DNA of 24,531 bases from a virus: the IMG/VR virus record IMGVR_UViG_3300031963_000892, positions 1 to 24,531 of that record; one strand, written 5' to 3'. Of the stretch, positions 1-6,361 are shown in pieces. Positions within the stretch are counted from its first letter, which is position 1. The number at the start of each line of letters is the position of its first letter. Both the position numbers and the translations under genes were made by a program. The notes under the pieces were generated by a model that ran no database searches, was not told where the DNA came from, and saw nothing but the letters and a program-made list of their open reading frames with translations.

Positions 1-554
1 GCCAGTCGCCCAACGCGCAGGCGATGCAGGCGGCTATGGCCGCTCACATCCAAGAGCATCTGGCCTTCGCCTATCGCAAGCAGATCGAGGAGCAGGCTGG
101 CGTCCCGCTGCCACCGCCCAACACCGATATGGACGAGCAGACCGAGCTTGCCATCTCGCGTCTCGCTGCCGCCGCAGCCCAGCAGCTTCTTCAGAAGAAG
201 AAAGCCGAGGCACAGGCCCAGCAGAACCAGCAGATGGCCCAAGACCCCATCGTGCAGATGCAGATGCAGGAACTCGAACTCAAGAAGCAGGAACTGCAGA
301 TCAAGGCGCAGAAGCTCGCCATCGACGCTGCCGCCAAGAACGACCAGATCGAGATCGAGCAGGCCCGCATCGCCGCTCAGAAGGAAATTGCTGGCCTCAA
401 CGCTGGCGTCAAAATTGCGACGGACAAGGCCAACCTGTCCGCCAAACAGCAAGAGGCTGGGCTTCGGCTCGGCGTCGAAATCGCCCGTGACCAACTTGAC
501 CGGGCGCAACCGGAGACCCCTGTTTCCCCAACCCAGCCACCTAAGGAAGAGTGA
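1..554 (+). CDS. Portal protein, C-terminal fragment (5' truncated)
   Basis: The reading frame is open from the window edge, so this is the C-terminal ~184 residues of a longer protein. The visible part begins with a helical segment containing HIQEHLAFAYRKQIEEQ. A long Gln/Ala/Lys/Glu-rich stretch follows that looks like an extended helix or coiled coil, then a Pro-rich end. Portal proteins of podovirus-like aquatic phages carry this HIQEHLAF.YRKQIEE segment before a glutamine-rich helical tail, which is how I recognise it. The portal forms the dodecameric ring at the head vertex through which DNA enters and leaves. Its position immediately upstream of scaffold and capsid genes supports the call. 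The true start lies outside the window. The stop overlaps the next ATG by 1 nt. The main uncertainty is that the diagnostic core domain is missing. Confidence 0.75.
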   Translation, partial: QSPNAQAMQAAMAAHIQEHLAFAYRKQIEEQAGVPLPPPNTDMDEQTELAISRLAAAAAQQLLQKKKAEAQAQQNQQMAQDPIVQMQMQELELKKQELQIKAQKLAIDAAAKNDQIEIEQARIAAQKEIAGLNAGVKIATDKANLSAKQQEAGLRLGVEIARDQLDRAQPETPVSPTQPPKEE

Positions 555-748
555 TGGCCGATGATCTACTGAAATACCTATCGGGTAAACTCCAAGAAGA
601 ACTCAAGCTGATCGAGGGTGACCTCGCCTTGGGTACAGCCAAGGACCACGGCGAATATAAGTTCGCGTGTGGCCGATACCGTGGGCTTCTGATGGCGAAC
701 AACATCATCATAGAGACCGCGCAACGCATGGAAAGAGACGATGACTGA
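554..748 (+). CDS. Small conserved phage protein in head module
   Basis: This 64-residue protein is predicted to be mostly helical (LLKYLSGKLQEELKLIEGDL, then an Arg/Glu-rich C-terminus). I chose the ATG at 554 over the GTG at 551 because AAGGAAG at 543-549 is then properly spaced and the ATG shares 1 nt with the portal stop. It has no signal peptide or membrane segment. Similar short proteins sit between portal and scaffold in related aquatic phages, but I know of no assigned function. Tight coupling to the portal suggests a virion-assembly role; this is inference only. The next gene starts inside its last codons (8 nt overlap). Confidence 0.7.
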   Translation: MADDLLKYLSGKLQEELKLIEGDLALGTAKDHGEYKFACGRYRGLLMANNIIIETAQRMERDDD

Positions 749-1175
749 CATCATTGGTGCGGCCAAACCCGCCCTCGTCGGACTGAACGGCAAAGTCCTC
801 AAGTCCGAACCCGCAGAACCCGAAGTCCCCATTGAAGAGCGCGCCAAGATGCTCCCTGACCCGTCGGGCTACCGCATCCTATGCGGAGTACCAGACGTCG
901 AGGAGAAGACCGAAGGCGGCGTCTACAAGGCCGACATGACCAAGCAGTTCGAAGAACTGACGACCCCGGTCCTTTTCGTCATCAAGATTGGCCCCGATGC
1001 CTACAAGGATGAGAAGCGGTTCCCGAGCGGTCCTTGGTGCAAAGAAGGCGACTTTATCCTCACGCGCCCCCATGCCGGGAGCCGGGTGAAGATACATGGA
1101 CGCGAGTTCCGCATCATCAATGACGATAGTGTCGAAGCGGTGGTCGAAGACCCCCGTGGCATTTCCAGAGCGTAA
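741..1175 (+). CDS. GroES-like (Cpn10) co-chaperonin
   Basis: This 144-residue protein has a ~38-residue variable N-terminus followed by a Cpn10-like domain at about residues 39-138. Visible features are the opening PSGYRILC (compare P.GDRVLV of GroES), EEKTEGGVYKAD in the place of the GroES mobile loop (about residues 54-65), a PVLFVIKIG strand, KEGDFIL in the place of V..GD.V, and a C-terminal REFRIINDDSVEAVV like the closing G.EY.I..E.DILA. GroES caps the GroEL cavity. Phage versions such as T4 gp31 replace or supplement the host cap so that the capsid protein can fold. Its position just before scaffold and 2 kb before the capsid gene fits that job. The insertion around residues 84-100 (GPDAYKDEKRFPSGPWC) is longer than in bacterial GroES. 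The fold assignment is fairly secure, but the interaction with GroEL is inferred. Confidence 0.82.
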   Translation: MTDIIGAAKPALVGLNGKVLKSEPAEPEVPIEERAKMLPDPSGYRILCGVPDVEEKTEGGVYKADMTKQFEELTTPVLFVIKIGPDAYKDEKRFPSGPWCKEGDFILTRPHAGSRVKIHGREFRIINDDSVEAVVEDPRGISRA

Positions 1176-1186
1176 GGGAGGTAGAT

Positions 1187-2122
1187 ATGGCTACGAAGCC
1201 GAATGACGACGACTTCGATTTCGAGATCGAAGGTGATGAAGTTGGCACCAAGCCCGAGATCGAGGTCGAGGACGATACCCCGGAGGAAGACCGGGGCCGT
1301 GAACCGATGCCCGCCGAATTGGTGGCCGAACTCGAAGCTGACGAACTCGAAGAGTATTCCGAGAAGGTCAAGGTTCGCCTCAAGCAGATGAAGAAGGTCT
1401 GGCACGACGAACGCCGTGAAAAAGAGCGGTTGATGCGTGAACAGAACGAGGCTTTGGCTGCTGCCCAGCGGTACCGTCAGGAGGCCGAACAGCTTCGGCG
1501 CACGCTGTCGCAGGGTGAGCAGGAGCTTGTCGGCACCTACAAGCAGAACGCCGAGATGGAACTGGCCGAAGCGCGCCGGGCCTATCGCGATGCCTACGAA
1601 GCGGGTGATACCGACAAGGTGCTTGAGGCGCAGGAGAAGCTGTCGGCAGCGCAATATAAGCTGCAGCAGGTTGCTGCGTATCGTCCTACTTTACAAGGTG
1701 CAACGACTGAGGTACAAACTCCTCAACAGCCTGTGGCTATTCCGCAGCCGGACGCCAAGACGCAAGCGTGGCAAGAGCGCAATACGTGGTGGGGAACGGA
1801 CCCGGAGATGACGGCCTCGGCTCTCGGGCTTCACCAGAAGCTCGAACGCGAACGTGGCCCGCAGTTTGTGGGTACCGACGAATACTGGAGCGCCATCGAC
1901 ACAACGATGCGCCGTCGCTTCCCGGAATATTTCGGGGAAGAGAAAGCGTCCACCGGCAAGTCTTCTCGCGCCGAGACTAAGCCTGCTAACGTAGTCGCAC
2001 CCGCTTCTCGCAGTACATCCGCCAAGAAGATCGTACTCAAGCAGTCCCAGATCGCCATTGCGAAAAAGCTGGGTCTGACCCCCGAGCAGTATGCTCGTGA
2101 ACTCATGAAGATGGAGCGTTAA
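1187..2122 (+). CDS. Scaffolding protein
   Basis: This 311-residue protein has the composition of phage scaffolds. The N-terminus is very acidic (DDDFDFEIEGDE, EVEDDTPEEDRGRE). A long charged helical or coiled-coil region spans about residues 60-165 (Glu/Arg/Gln/Ala-rich, e.g. NEALAAAQRYRQEAEQLRR). A less ordered Pro/Gln linker, a WWGTDPEMTASA segment and a basic C-terminal helical hairpin (KKIVLKQSQIAIAKKLGLTP) follow. In P22, a comparable basic C-terminal helix-turn-helix contacts the coat protein. Scaffolds nucleate procapsid assembly and leave before or during packaging. The location between portal and major capsid matches T7- and P22-like orders. GGGAGG at 1175-1180 precedes the ATG. The function is assigned from composition and position as much as from sequence similarity. 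Confidence 0.8.
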   Translation: MATKPNDDDFDFEIEGDEVGTKPEIEVEDDTPEEDRGREPMPAELVAELEADELEEYSEKVKVRLKQMKKVWHDERREKERLMREQNEALAAAQRYRQEAEQLRRTLSQGEQELVGTYKQNAEMELAEARRAYRDAYEAGDTDKVLEAQEKLSAAQYKLQQVAAYRPTLQGATTEVQTPQQPVAIPQPDAKTQAWQERNTWWGTDPEMTASALGLHQKLERERGPQFVGTDEYWSAIDTTMRRRFPEYFGEEKASTGKSSRAETKPANVVAPASRSTSAKKIVLKQSQIAIAKKLGLTPEQYARELMKMER

Positions 2123-2124
2123 CA

Positions 2125-2574
2125 ATGGCAGAAACTCGCCTCGCACGTGAACTTGACACCCGCGTAGAAGCGGAGCGCCCGAAGGTTTGGCAACCAGCGT
2201 CAACGCTGCCCGAACCCGACAAGCAGCCCGGCTACTCGTATCGGTGGGTTCGTGTCACCACGCTGGGTCAGTCCGACCCGCGCAACGTCTCGGCCAAACT
2301 CCGGGAAGGTTGGGAGCCGGTCCGTATCGAAGAGCAGCCGCAGTTTCGGATGCTGGTCGATCCCGACAGCCGGTTCAAGGACAACATCGAAGTCGCAGGA
2401 CTGTTGCTCTGCAAAATCCCTACGGAAATGATGATCCAGCGGAAGGACTACTTCTCGCAGAAAAATCAGGCCCAGATGGAGAGCGTGGACAACAACTTCA
2501 TGCGAGAAAACGATGCTCGGATGCCTCTCTTCCGCGAGAAGAAGTCTTCGACATCGTTCGGCAAAGGCAGATAA
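2125..2574 (+). CDS. Conserved head-module protein of unknown function
   Basis: This 149-residue soluble protein has no membrane segment. Its central part, YRWVRVTTLGQSDPRNVSAK followed by LREGWEPVR, is a conserved block in proteins found between scaffold and capsid genes of aquatic podovirus-like phages. A segment with RFKDNIEVAGLLLCKIP follows, then a charged C-terminus rich in Met/Asn/Arg that ends in a Ser/Lys tail. GGAG at 2113-2116 lies 8 nt before the ATG. The location suggests a virion or assembly role. I do not recognise a catalytic motif and assign no function. Confidence 0.75.
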   Translation: MAETRLARELDTRVEAERPKVWQPASTLPEPDKQPGYSYRWVRVTTLGQSDPRNVSAKLREGWEPVRIEEQPQFRMLVDPDSRFKDNIEVAGLLLCKIPTEMMIQRKDYFSQKNQAQMESVDNNFMRENDARMPLFREKKSSTSFGKGR

Positions 2575-2588
2575 GCTAGGAGCTTAGA

Positions 2589-3188
2589 ATGGCATATCCT
2601 ACTGTTTCGGCCCCCTATGGGCTTCTTCCGATCAACCTGATCGGCGGTCAGGTGTTTGCTGGTGCCACCCGCCAAATCCCGATTGTCTCGGGCTACGATA
2701 CGTCGATCTTCTATGGCGACGTTGTGAAGCTCGTGGACACCGGTACTCTGGCTAAGGACACCGGTACTTCCACCGCCACCCCGGTCGGCGTTTTCCTCGG
2801 CTGCTCGTACACCGATCCGGTGTTCGGGAAGACCTTCCGTCAGTACTACCCGGCCAACACGGTCGCCACGGACATCGTGGCCTACGTGCTTGACGACCCG
2901 GATGCGCTGTTCAAGGTCGCTGTGGTCTCGTCTGGCACCACCATTGGCTTCGTCACCCGCACTGCTGTGGGTAACAACGCCGCTCTGGTCCAGAACGCTG
3001 GCAACACCATCACTGGTAACTCGCGGGTCGCTGTCGATGACAACACCGCGACGACCAACACCCTGCCGGTCCGCGTCATCGACGTCGTGCCGGAAACCGC
3101 ACAGGCGGGCAACCCCGGCAACTACACCGAGGTGATCGTCAAGTGGAACCAGGGCATGCACCAGTATCTCAACCCGACTGGCGTCTAA
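2589..3188 (+). CDS. Putative capsid decoration / head structural protein
   Basis: This 199-residue protein is Gly/Thr/Val-rich with alternating beta-prone stretches and no membrane segment. The N-terminal block MAYPTVSAPYGLLPINLIGG, then QVFAGATRQIPI and FYGDVVKLVDTG, is a pattern I associate with conserved proteins just upstream of the capsid gene in aquatic phages. The abundant, beta-rich composition and the strong AGGAG ribosome-binding site (about 2579-2583) fit a highly expressed surface or cement protein that stabilises the expanded head. This role is inferred. An alternative is a minor head protein. It precedes the major capsid gene by 12 nt and is probably co-transcribed with it. Confidence 0.65.
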   Translation: MAYPTVSAPYGLLPINLIGGQVFAGATRQIPIVSGYDTSIFYGDVVKLVDTGTLAKDTGTSTATPVGVFLGCSYTDPVFGKTFRQYYPANTVATDIVAYVLDDPDALFKVAVVSSGTTIGFVTRTAVGNNAALVQNAGNTITGNSRVAVDDNTATTNTLPVRVIDVVPETAQAGNPGNYTEVIVKWNQGMHQYLNPTGV

Positions 3189-3200
3189 GGAGACTGAACA

Positions 3201-4112
3201 ATGGCAATTTCACGCGCACAGCTTCTGAAGGAGCTTCTGCCCGGCCTCAACGCCCTGTTCGGCCTTGAGTACGCCCGTTACGGTGAAGAGCATAAGGAGA
3301 TTTTCGAAACCGAAAGCTCCGAGCGTTCGTTCGAAGAAGAAACCAAGCTGTCGGGCTTCTCGGCTGCTCCGGTTAAGAACGAAGGCAGTGCCATCGCGTA
3401 CGACAACGCACAGGAAGTCTTCACGGCTCGCTACAACCATGAGACGATTGCCCTCGGGTTCTCGCTCACGGAAGAAGCCATCGAAGACAACCTGTACGAC
3501 AGCCTGTCGTCGCGGTACACCAAGGCCCTCGCCCGTGCGATGGCTTACACCAAGCAGACCAAGGCTGCTGCGGTCCTGAACAACGGCTTCGACACCGACT
3601 ACCCCGGTGGCGACGGACAGCCGCTGTTCTCGAACGCTCACCCGCTGGTCTCGGGTGGCACCAACTCGAACGTCCCCAGCACCCCGGCTGACCTGAACGA
3701 AACGTCGCTTGAAGCGGCTGTCATTCAGATCGCTGGCTGGACCGACGAACGTGGCCTGCTGATCGCAGCCAAGCCGCGCAAGCTGGTGGTCCCGCCGAGC
3801 CTGATGTTCGTTGCTACTCGTCTGCTCGAAACCGAACTGCGCGTTTCGACTGCCGACAACGACATCAACGCTCTGAAGTCGAACGGCTCGATCCCGGAAG
3901 GCTACACCGTCAACCACTTCCTGACCGACACGGATGCGTGGTTCCTGACCACCGATGTGCCGAACGGTCTGAAGCACTTCGTTCGTACGCCGATGGCTAC
4001 GTCGATGGACGGTGACTTCGACACCGGGAACGTCCGCTACAAGGCTCGCGAGCGTTACTCGTTCGGCTGGTCTGACCCGCTGGGCATGTACGGTTCCGAA
4101 GGCGCTGCCTAA
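3201..4112 (+). CDS. Major capsid protein (Mu gpT-like, HK97 fold)
   Basis: This 303-residue protein is close to the length of Mu gpT (about 305). It starts with a helical N-arm (SRAQLLKELLPGLNALFGLEY), has ERSFEEETKLSGF, and a long helix around residues 80-125 with GFSLTEEAIEDNLYDSLSSR like the capsid spine helix. It carries LFSNAHPLVSGGT, a hallmark of the Mu-like major head subunit family, and KPRKLVVPPSLMFVA. The C-terminus YKARERYSFGWSDPLGMYGS also fits that family. It forms the icosahedral shell lattice. The gene is preceded by GGAG and followed directly by a strong terminator, as expected for the most highly expressed head gene. No cleavable N-terminal delta domain or protease gene is seen in the window, consistent with use of a separate scaffold. 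Confidence 0.9.
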   Translation: MAISRAQLLKELLPGLNALFGLEYARYGEEHKEIFETESSERSFEEETKLSGFSAAPVKNEGSAIAYDNAQEVFTARYNHETIALGFSLTEEAIEDNLYDSLSSRYTKALARAMAYTKQTKAAAVLNNGFDTDYPGGDGQPLFSNAHPLVSGGTNSNVPSTPADLNETSLEAAVIQIAGWTDERGLLIAAKPRKLVVPPSLMFVATRLLETELRVSTADNDINALKSNGSIPEGYTVNHFLTDTDAWFLTTDVPNGLKHFVRTPMATSMDGDFDTGNVRYKARERYSFGWSDPLGMYGSEGAA

Positions 4113-4120
4113 GGAAACAG

Positions 4121-4160
4121 GGGGGAGGGAAGGAGGTAAAACTCCTTCCCTTCTTTCTTT
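4121..4160 (+). terminator. Rho-independent terminator after the capsid gene
   Basis: A perfect 9-bp inverted repeat, GGGAAGGAG (4127-4135) and CTCCTTCCC (4142-4150), encloses a 6-nt loop. It extends outward by one A-T pair and further G-T/G-C pairs, and is followed by the T-rich tract TTCTTTCTTT (4151-4160). It starts about 14 nt after the capsid stop. The hairpin is GC-rich and followed by T's interrupted by C's, so it is probably efficient but may be leaky. Confidence 0.85.
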
Positions 4161-4194
4161 GTGCGTGGTACACGTACGCAACTAGGATTAACCA

Positions 4195-4237
4195 CTCGTA
4201 CCGACCGACCTAGCGGACTTAGTAGAGACGGTACGAG
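4195..4237. promoter_or_regulatory. Inverted repeat with 25-nt loop upstream of the post-capsid genes
   Basis: CTCGTACCG at 4195-4203 is the exact reverse complement of CGGTACGAG at 4229-4237. The repeat sits in the 104-nt non-coding gap between the capsid terminator and the next gene, 15 nt before its ribosome-binding site. It lacks a T-tract, so it is unlikely to be a second terminator. It could be an operator, a 5'-UTR stability hairpin, or part of a phage-specific promoter. A weak sigma70-like pair (TTGTGC at 4159-4164, TAGGAT at 4183-4188, 18-nt spacer) lies just upstream and is not convincing alone. The repeat is seen directly; its role is not established. Confidence 0.45.
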
Positions 4238-4264
4238 GATGTGCTACTACACAGGAGGCCAATA

Positions 4265-4534
4265 ATGGCTCGCACTACTTTTTCGGGTCCGGTTGCTTCG
4301 GACAATGGCTTTGAAGGCACCTTCACCGGCAACGTGGTCGGCAATGTCACCGGCAACGTGACCGGCGCTGTCACTCTCCCGACCTACACCGTCGCTGGTG
4401 TCCCCTCGGCCTCGGCCAACGCTCGCACGCTGATCTACGTCTCGAACGGCGCTGCTGGCAGCCCGGTTGTGGCTTTCTCGAACGGCACGAACTGGCTCCG
4501 CTGCGATACGCTTGCTGCCATCAGCGCCACCTAA
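4265..4534 (+). CDS. Small beta-rich virion protein (putative decoration/fibre)
   Basis: This 89-residue protein starts MARTTFSGPVASDNGFEGTF, followed by short Gly-Asn-Val repeats (GNVVGNVTGNVTGAV). The C-terminal half, with SANARTLIYVSNGAAGSP and FSNGTNWLRCD, resembles a recurring module in phage surface proteins. The ATG at 4265 is preceded by a perfect AGGAGG at 4253-4258 with 6 nt spacing. An upstream in-frame GTG at 4241 has no such signal and was rejected. It is the first gene after the capsid terminator. A surface-exposed structural role is inferred from composition and neighbours; no enzymatic motif is seen. Confidence 0.65.
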   Translation: MARTTFSGPVASDNGFEGTFTGNVVGNVTGNVTGAVTLPTYTVAGVPSASANARTLIYVSNGAAGSPVVAFSNGTNWLRCDTLAAISAT

Positions 4535-4559
4535 TCCTGATCCATAGGAGGGCTGGCTT

Positions 4560-4871
4560 ATGGCTATGCAAACTGACGTCAAGGTCACCAAGCCTTTGAC
4601 CGCAACTGGCGTGTTCAAGACCCAGAGCGATGCAAACTGCACGTTCCGTACCCGCGTGAAGGGTATCTACGTCAAGAATGGCGCAACGGCGGGCACTGTG
4701 GTGGTGCGCGACGGGTCGTCGGGTGGCGACATCCTGTTCACGTTGAACACTTCCGCCGCTGCCGACACGGGTGATTTCTATATCCCCGTGCCCGATCAGG
4801 GTATTCTGGCAGAGAATGGTCTGTACGGCACGCTCACCGACGTCGCCGCGATCACCATCTTCTACGGTTAA
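4560..4871 (+). CDS. Small beta-sandwich-like virion protein
   Basis: This 103-residue protein is dominated by alternating beta-prone stretches: FRTRVKGIYVKNGATAGTVV, then VRDGSSGGDILFTLN, DTGDFYIPVPDQGILAENGL and a closing TDVAAITIFYG. The pattern V.RDG..GG...F.......G...IP..GI....G.Y..L.....I.IFYG recurs in short structural proteins of many tailed phages next to capsid genes. AGGAGGG at 4546-4552 gives 7 nt spacing to the ATG. It is probably a virion surface or head-tail accessory protein. That is inference from family resemblance and position. Confidence 0.65.
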   Translation: MAMQTDVKVTKPLTATGVFKTQSDANCTFRTRVKGIYVKNGATAGTVVVRDGSSGGDILFTLNTSAAADTGDFYIPVPDQGILAENGLYGTLTDVAAITIFYG

Positions 4872-4881
4872 GGAGGTCGAG

Positions 4882-5172
4882 ATGGCAAAAATCGACAAGG
4901 TGCTTGGCTCGATCTCCCCGCTGTACGGGGCGGTTAGCGGCCAAGGGTTGTTTAGCGGGTTGCGCAATCTTAGTCCGGCTCTGTTGGCGGTTGATGCGAT
5001 CAAGGGCAAGAAGGGCAAAAAGCCCGGTATGGTTGCCGAAGCTGCGGAAGTCGAAACTGGCGCTGGTATGAAGCGCGGCGGCAAGGTCAAGAAGTACGCC
5101 AAGGGCGGCTCGGCCTCGAAGCGCGCCGACGGCTGCTGCAAGAAGGGCAAGACCAAGGGGAAGATGGTCTGA
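4882..5172 (+). CDS. Basic Lys/Gly-rich phage protein with RADG..KKGKTKGKM C-terminal module
   Basis: This 96-residue protein has AAGGAGG (4870-4876) placing the start at ATG 4882, not at any upstream in-frame ATG. Residues 1-40 are mildly hydrophobic and helix-prone (LFSGLRNLSPALLAVDAI). The rest is strongly basic: KGKKGKKPG, MKRGGKVKKYAKGGSAS, and the end KRADGCCKKGKTKGKMV. The last 25 codons before the final Val are nearly identical to a segment of the gene at 5681-6073 (22 of 25 residues). Such short basic proteins with a KGGS..RADG...KGKTKG tail recur in aquatic phages, often several per genome. No function is known to me. Packaged DNA-binding or internal protein is a hypothesis based on charge. 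Two adjacent cysteines (CC) in the module are a difference from the second copy. The stop overlaps the next ATG by 1 nt. Confidence 0.75.
   Translation: MAKIDKVLGSISPLYGAVSGQGLFSGLRNLSPALLAVDAIKGKKGKKPGMVAEAAEVETGAGMKRGGKVKKYAKGGSASKRADGCCKKGKTKGKMV
5092..5166 (+). repeat. 25-codon module, copy 1
   Basis: This 75-nt segment encodes KYAKGGSASKRADGCCKKGK followed by TKGKM. It matches 5972-6046 codon for codon in length and at 22 of 25 residues, with several synonymous differences. The synonymous changes suggest an older duplication or recombination kept under protein-level selection. Confidence 0.85.
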
Positions 5173-5432
5173 TGGCTAAGTCTCCTGCTTGGACCCGGAA
5201 GGAAGGTAAGAACCCCAAGGGTGGCCTCAACGCCAAAGGGCGTGCGTCGGCCAAGAAGCAGGGGATGAACCTCAAGCCACCGGCACCCAATCCGAAAACG
5301 AAGAAAGACGCTTCCCGTCGGAAGTCCTTCTGCTCGCGCATGAAGGGGATGAAGTCGAAGCTGACGTCCTCGAAAACCGCAAACGATCCGAACAGCCGGA
5401 TCAACAAGTCATTGAGGGCGTGGAACTGCTAA
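5172..5432 (+). CDS. Small basic conserved phage protein (GGLNAKGRAS family)
   Basis: This 86-residue, highly basic protein has the N-terminal block SPAWTRKEGKNPKGGLNAKG followed by RASAKKQGMNLK, then SRRKSFCSRMKGMKSKLTSS and RINKSLRAWNC. The order 'PAW.RKEGKNP.GGLN..GR.S ... RR.SFCARM.GMK ... SLRAW' is a recognisable conserved family of phage proteins, which I believe is catalogued as a DUF (possibly DUF6321; not verifiable here). It has no membrane segment. Its ATG shares 1 nt with the preceding stop, indicating translational coupling. The charge suggests nucleic-acid or capsid-interior association, but this is not shown. Confidence 0.78.
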   Translation: MAKSPAWTRKEGKNPKGGLNAKGRASAKKQGMNLKPPAPNPKTKKDASRRKSFCSRMKGMKSKLTSSKTANDPNSRINKSLRAWNC

Positions 5433-5433
5433 G

Positions 5434-5676
5434 ATGGAAATGATGGTATGGAACGTCATTTTGAGCGGTATCGTGGCGGTTATGGGCTTCCTCATTAAAG
5501 GGAAGTTCGACGAGTTGGACAGGATCACGATCCTGCTCAACAAGACCCGTGAGGAGATCGCACGAGACCATGTTACTCGGGCCGAGATGAATATCACGGT
5601 CGATAAACTGGGGGAGCGGTTCGACAGCGCCTTCAAGCGCCTTGAGGACAAGCTCGACGAGTTCAGAAAGGGCTGA
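5434..5676 (+). CDS. Membrane-anchored coiled-coil protein
   Basis: This 80-residue protein has a hydrophobic N-terminal segment, VWNVILSGIVAVMGFLIKG (about residues 5-23), that fits one transmembrane helix. An amphipathic heptad-like region with EELDRITILLNKTREEIARD-type spacing follows, then THRAEMN-like residues and a second coiled-coil stretch ending FKRLEDKLDEFRKG. The RITILLNKTREEIA..HVT.AEM block is conserved in small proteins of aquatic phages. The architecture is reminiscent of XhlA-type or spanin-like accessory proteins, but the sequence does not establish a lysis role, and the endolysin is 9 kb away. The start could also be ATG 5440 or 5443, since there is no strong ribosome-binding site for 5434. 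Confidence 0.7.
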   Translation: MEMMVWNVILSGIVAVMGFLIKGKFDELDRITILLNKTREEIARDHVTRAEMNITVDKLGERFDSAFKRLEDKLDEFRKG

Positions 5677-5680
5677 TGAG

Positions 5681-6073
5681 ATGAAGAGCAAAAAGTTTGG
5701 TTCCGGTGGCCCCACGGCCAAGCCCAAGGCGAGCGATCCGCGCATGCGTGAACCGATCACTGGGGGTCCCGACACCGTGCCGCTGACCCCGGAGCGCAAG
5801 AAGTTCCTCGAAGAGATGCGGCGTCGTAACGCCGAAGCGGCCAAGGACGCCAGCAAGGCGGCGAAGAAGGCCACCCCCTACGCCAAAGGAGGCAAGACGA
5901 TGAAGAAGGCAACCAAGGCCGGTAAGGCCATGATGAACAAGTCGGCTGACGCCAAGGGCCGTGCGATGCCGAAGTACGCCAAGGGCGGCTCGGCTTCGGC
6001 TCGTGCTGACGGCATCGCCAAGAAGGGTAAGACCAAGGGCAAGATGCTCGCTGGCGGCGGGAAGTGCATGTAA
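5681..6073 (+). CDS. Basic Lys/Ala-rich protein carrying a second RADG module
   Basis: This 130-residue protein has GAAAGGG (5666-5672) supporting the ATG at 5681; an in-frame TTG further upstream was rejected. Residues 1-30 are Gly/Pro/Lys-rich, then TPERKKFLEEMRRRNAEAAK is a charged helix. The remainder is Ala/Lys-rich and histone-H1-like in composition (DASKAAKKATPYAKGGKTMK, KATKAGKAMMNKSADAKGRA). It ends with the shared KYAKGGSASARADGIAKKGK module and a short LAGGGKCM tail. Two YAKGG motifs and one AGGGK occur in this protein alone. The overall charge suggests DNA binding or neutralisation. Its stop TAA overlaps the next ATG (TAATG). Confidence 0.75.
   Translation: MKSKKFGSGGPTAKPKASDPRMREPITGGPDTVPLTPERKKFLEEMRRRNAEAAKDASKAAKKATPYAKGGKTMKKATKAGKAMMNKSADAKGRAMPKYAKGGSASARADGIAKKGKTKGKMLAGGGKCM
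5972..6046 (+). repeat. 25-codon module, copy 2
   Basis: This is the second copy of the module at 5092-5166, encoding KYAKGGSASARADGIAKKGK plus TKGKM. The three residue differences from copy 1 are Lys to Ala, Cys to Ile and Cys to Ala. In copy 1 the module ends one residue before the stop. Here an 8-residue tail follows. Confidence 0.85.
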
Positions 6074-6360
6074 TGCGCGCTTCGCGGGGTATGGGCGACA
6101 TCCGGGCGTCGAAGATGCCGGGGAAGAAGATCATCCGTCGGAAGGACAACCCCGACGATGTGGCCATGTACGCCAAAGGCGGTAAGCTGGACATCAAGAA
6201 GGCCATTAAGAAGCCCGGTGCCCTGCGCGCCGCGCTCGGCGTCAAGAAGGGGCAAAAAATCCCCGCCAAGACGCTCGCCAAGGCGGCAAAGGCTCCCGGC
6301 AAACTGGGCCAGCGTGCCCGGTTTGCGCAGGTCTTGAAGGGCTTCAAGAAGGGGAAGTAA
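6073..6360 (+). CDS. Basic phage protein with YAKGGK and KIPAKTLAKAAKAPGKLGQR
   Basis: This 95-residue protein starts at an ATG sharing 1 nt with the previous stop; a GTG 9 nt upstream is in frame but less likely. It begins RASRGMGDIRASKMPGKKII, then RRKDNPDDVAMYAKGGK and LDIKKAIKKPGALRAALGVK. It ends KKGQKIPAKTLAKAAKAPGK followed by LGQRARFAQVLKGFKKGK. The 'LHK.LGV..G.KIPA..LAKA.KA.GKLG.RA..A..LK' C-terminal region is a recognisable conserved domain of small phage proteins with unknown function. It is strongly basic and soluble. It carries the (M/Y)YAKGGK motif shared with its neighbours, suggesting they belong to one functional set. Confidence 0.75.
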   Translation: MRASRGMGDIRASKMPGKKIIRRKDNPDDVAMYAKGGKLDIKKAIKKPGALRAALGVKKGQKIPAKTLAKAAKAPGKLGQRARFAQVLKGFKKGK

Positions 6361-6361
6361 G

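Noticed and set aside
4195-4237. Phage attachment site or second terminator
   Set aside because: There is no integrase or tRNA in the window, and no T-tract follows the repeat. Kept only as an unexplained inverted repeat.
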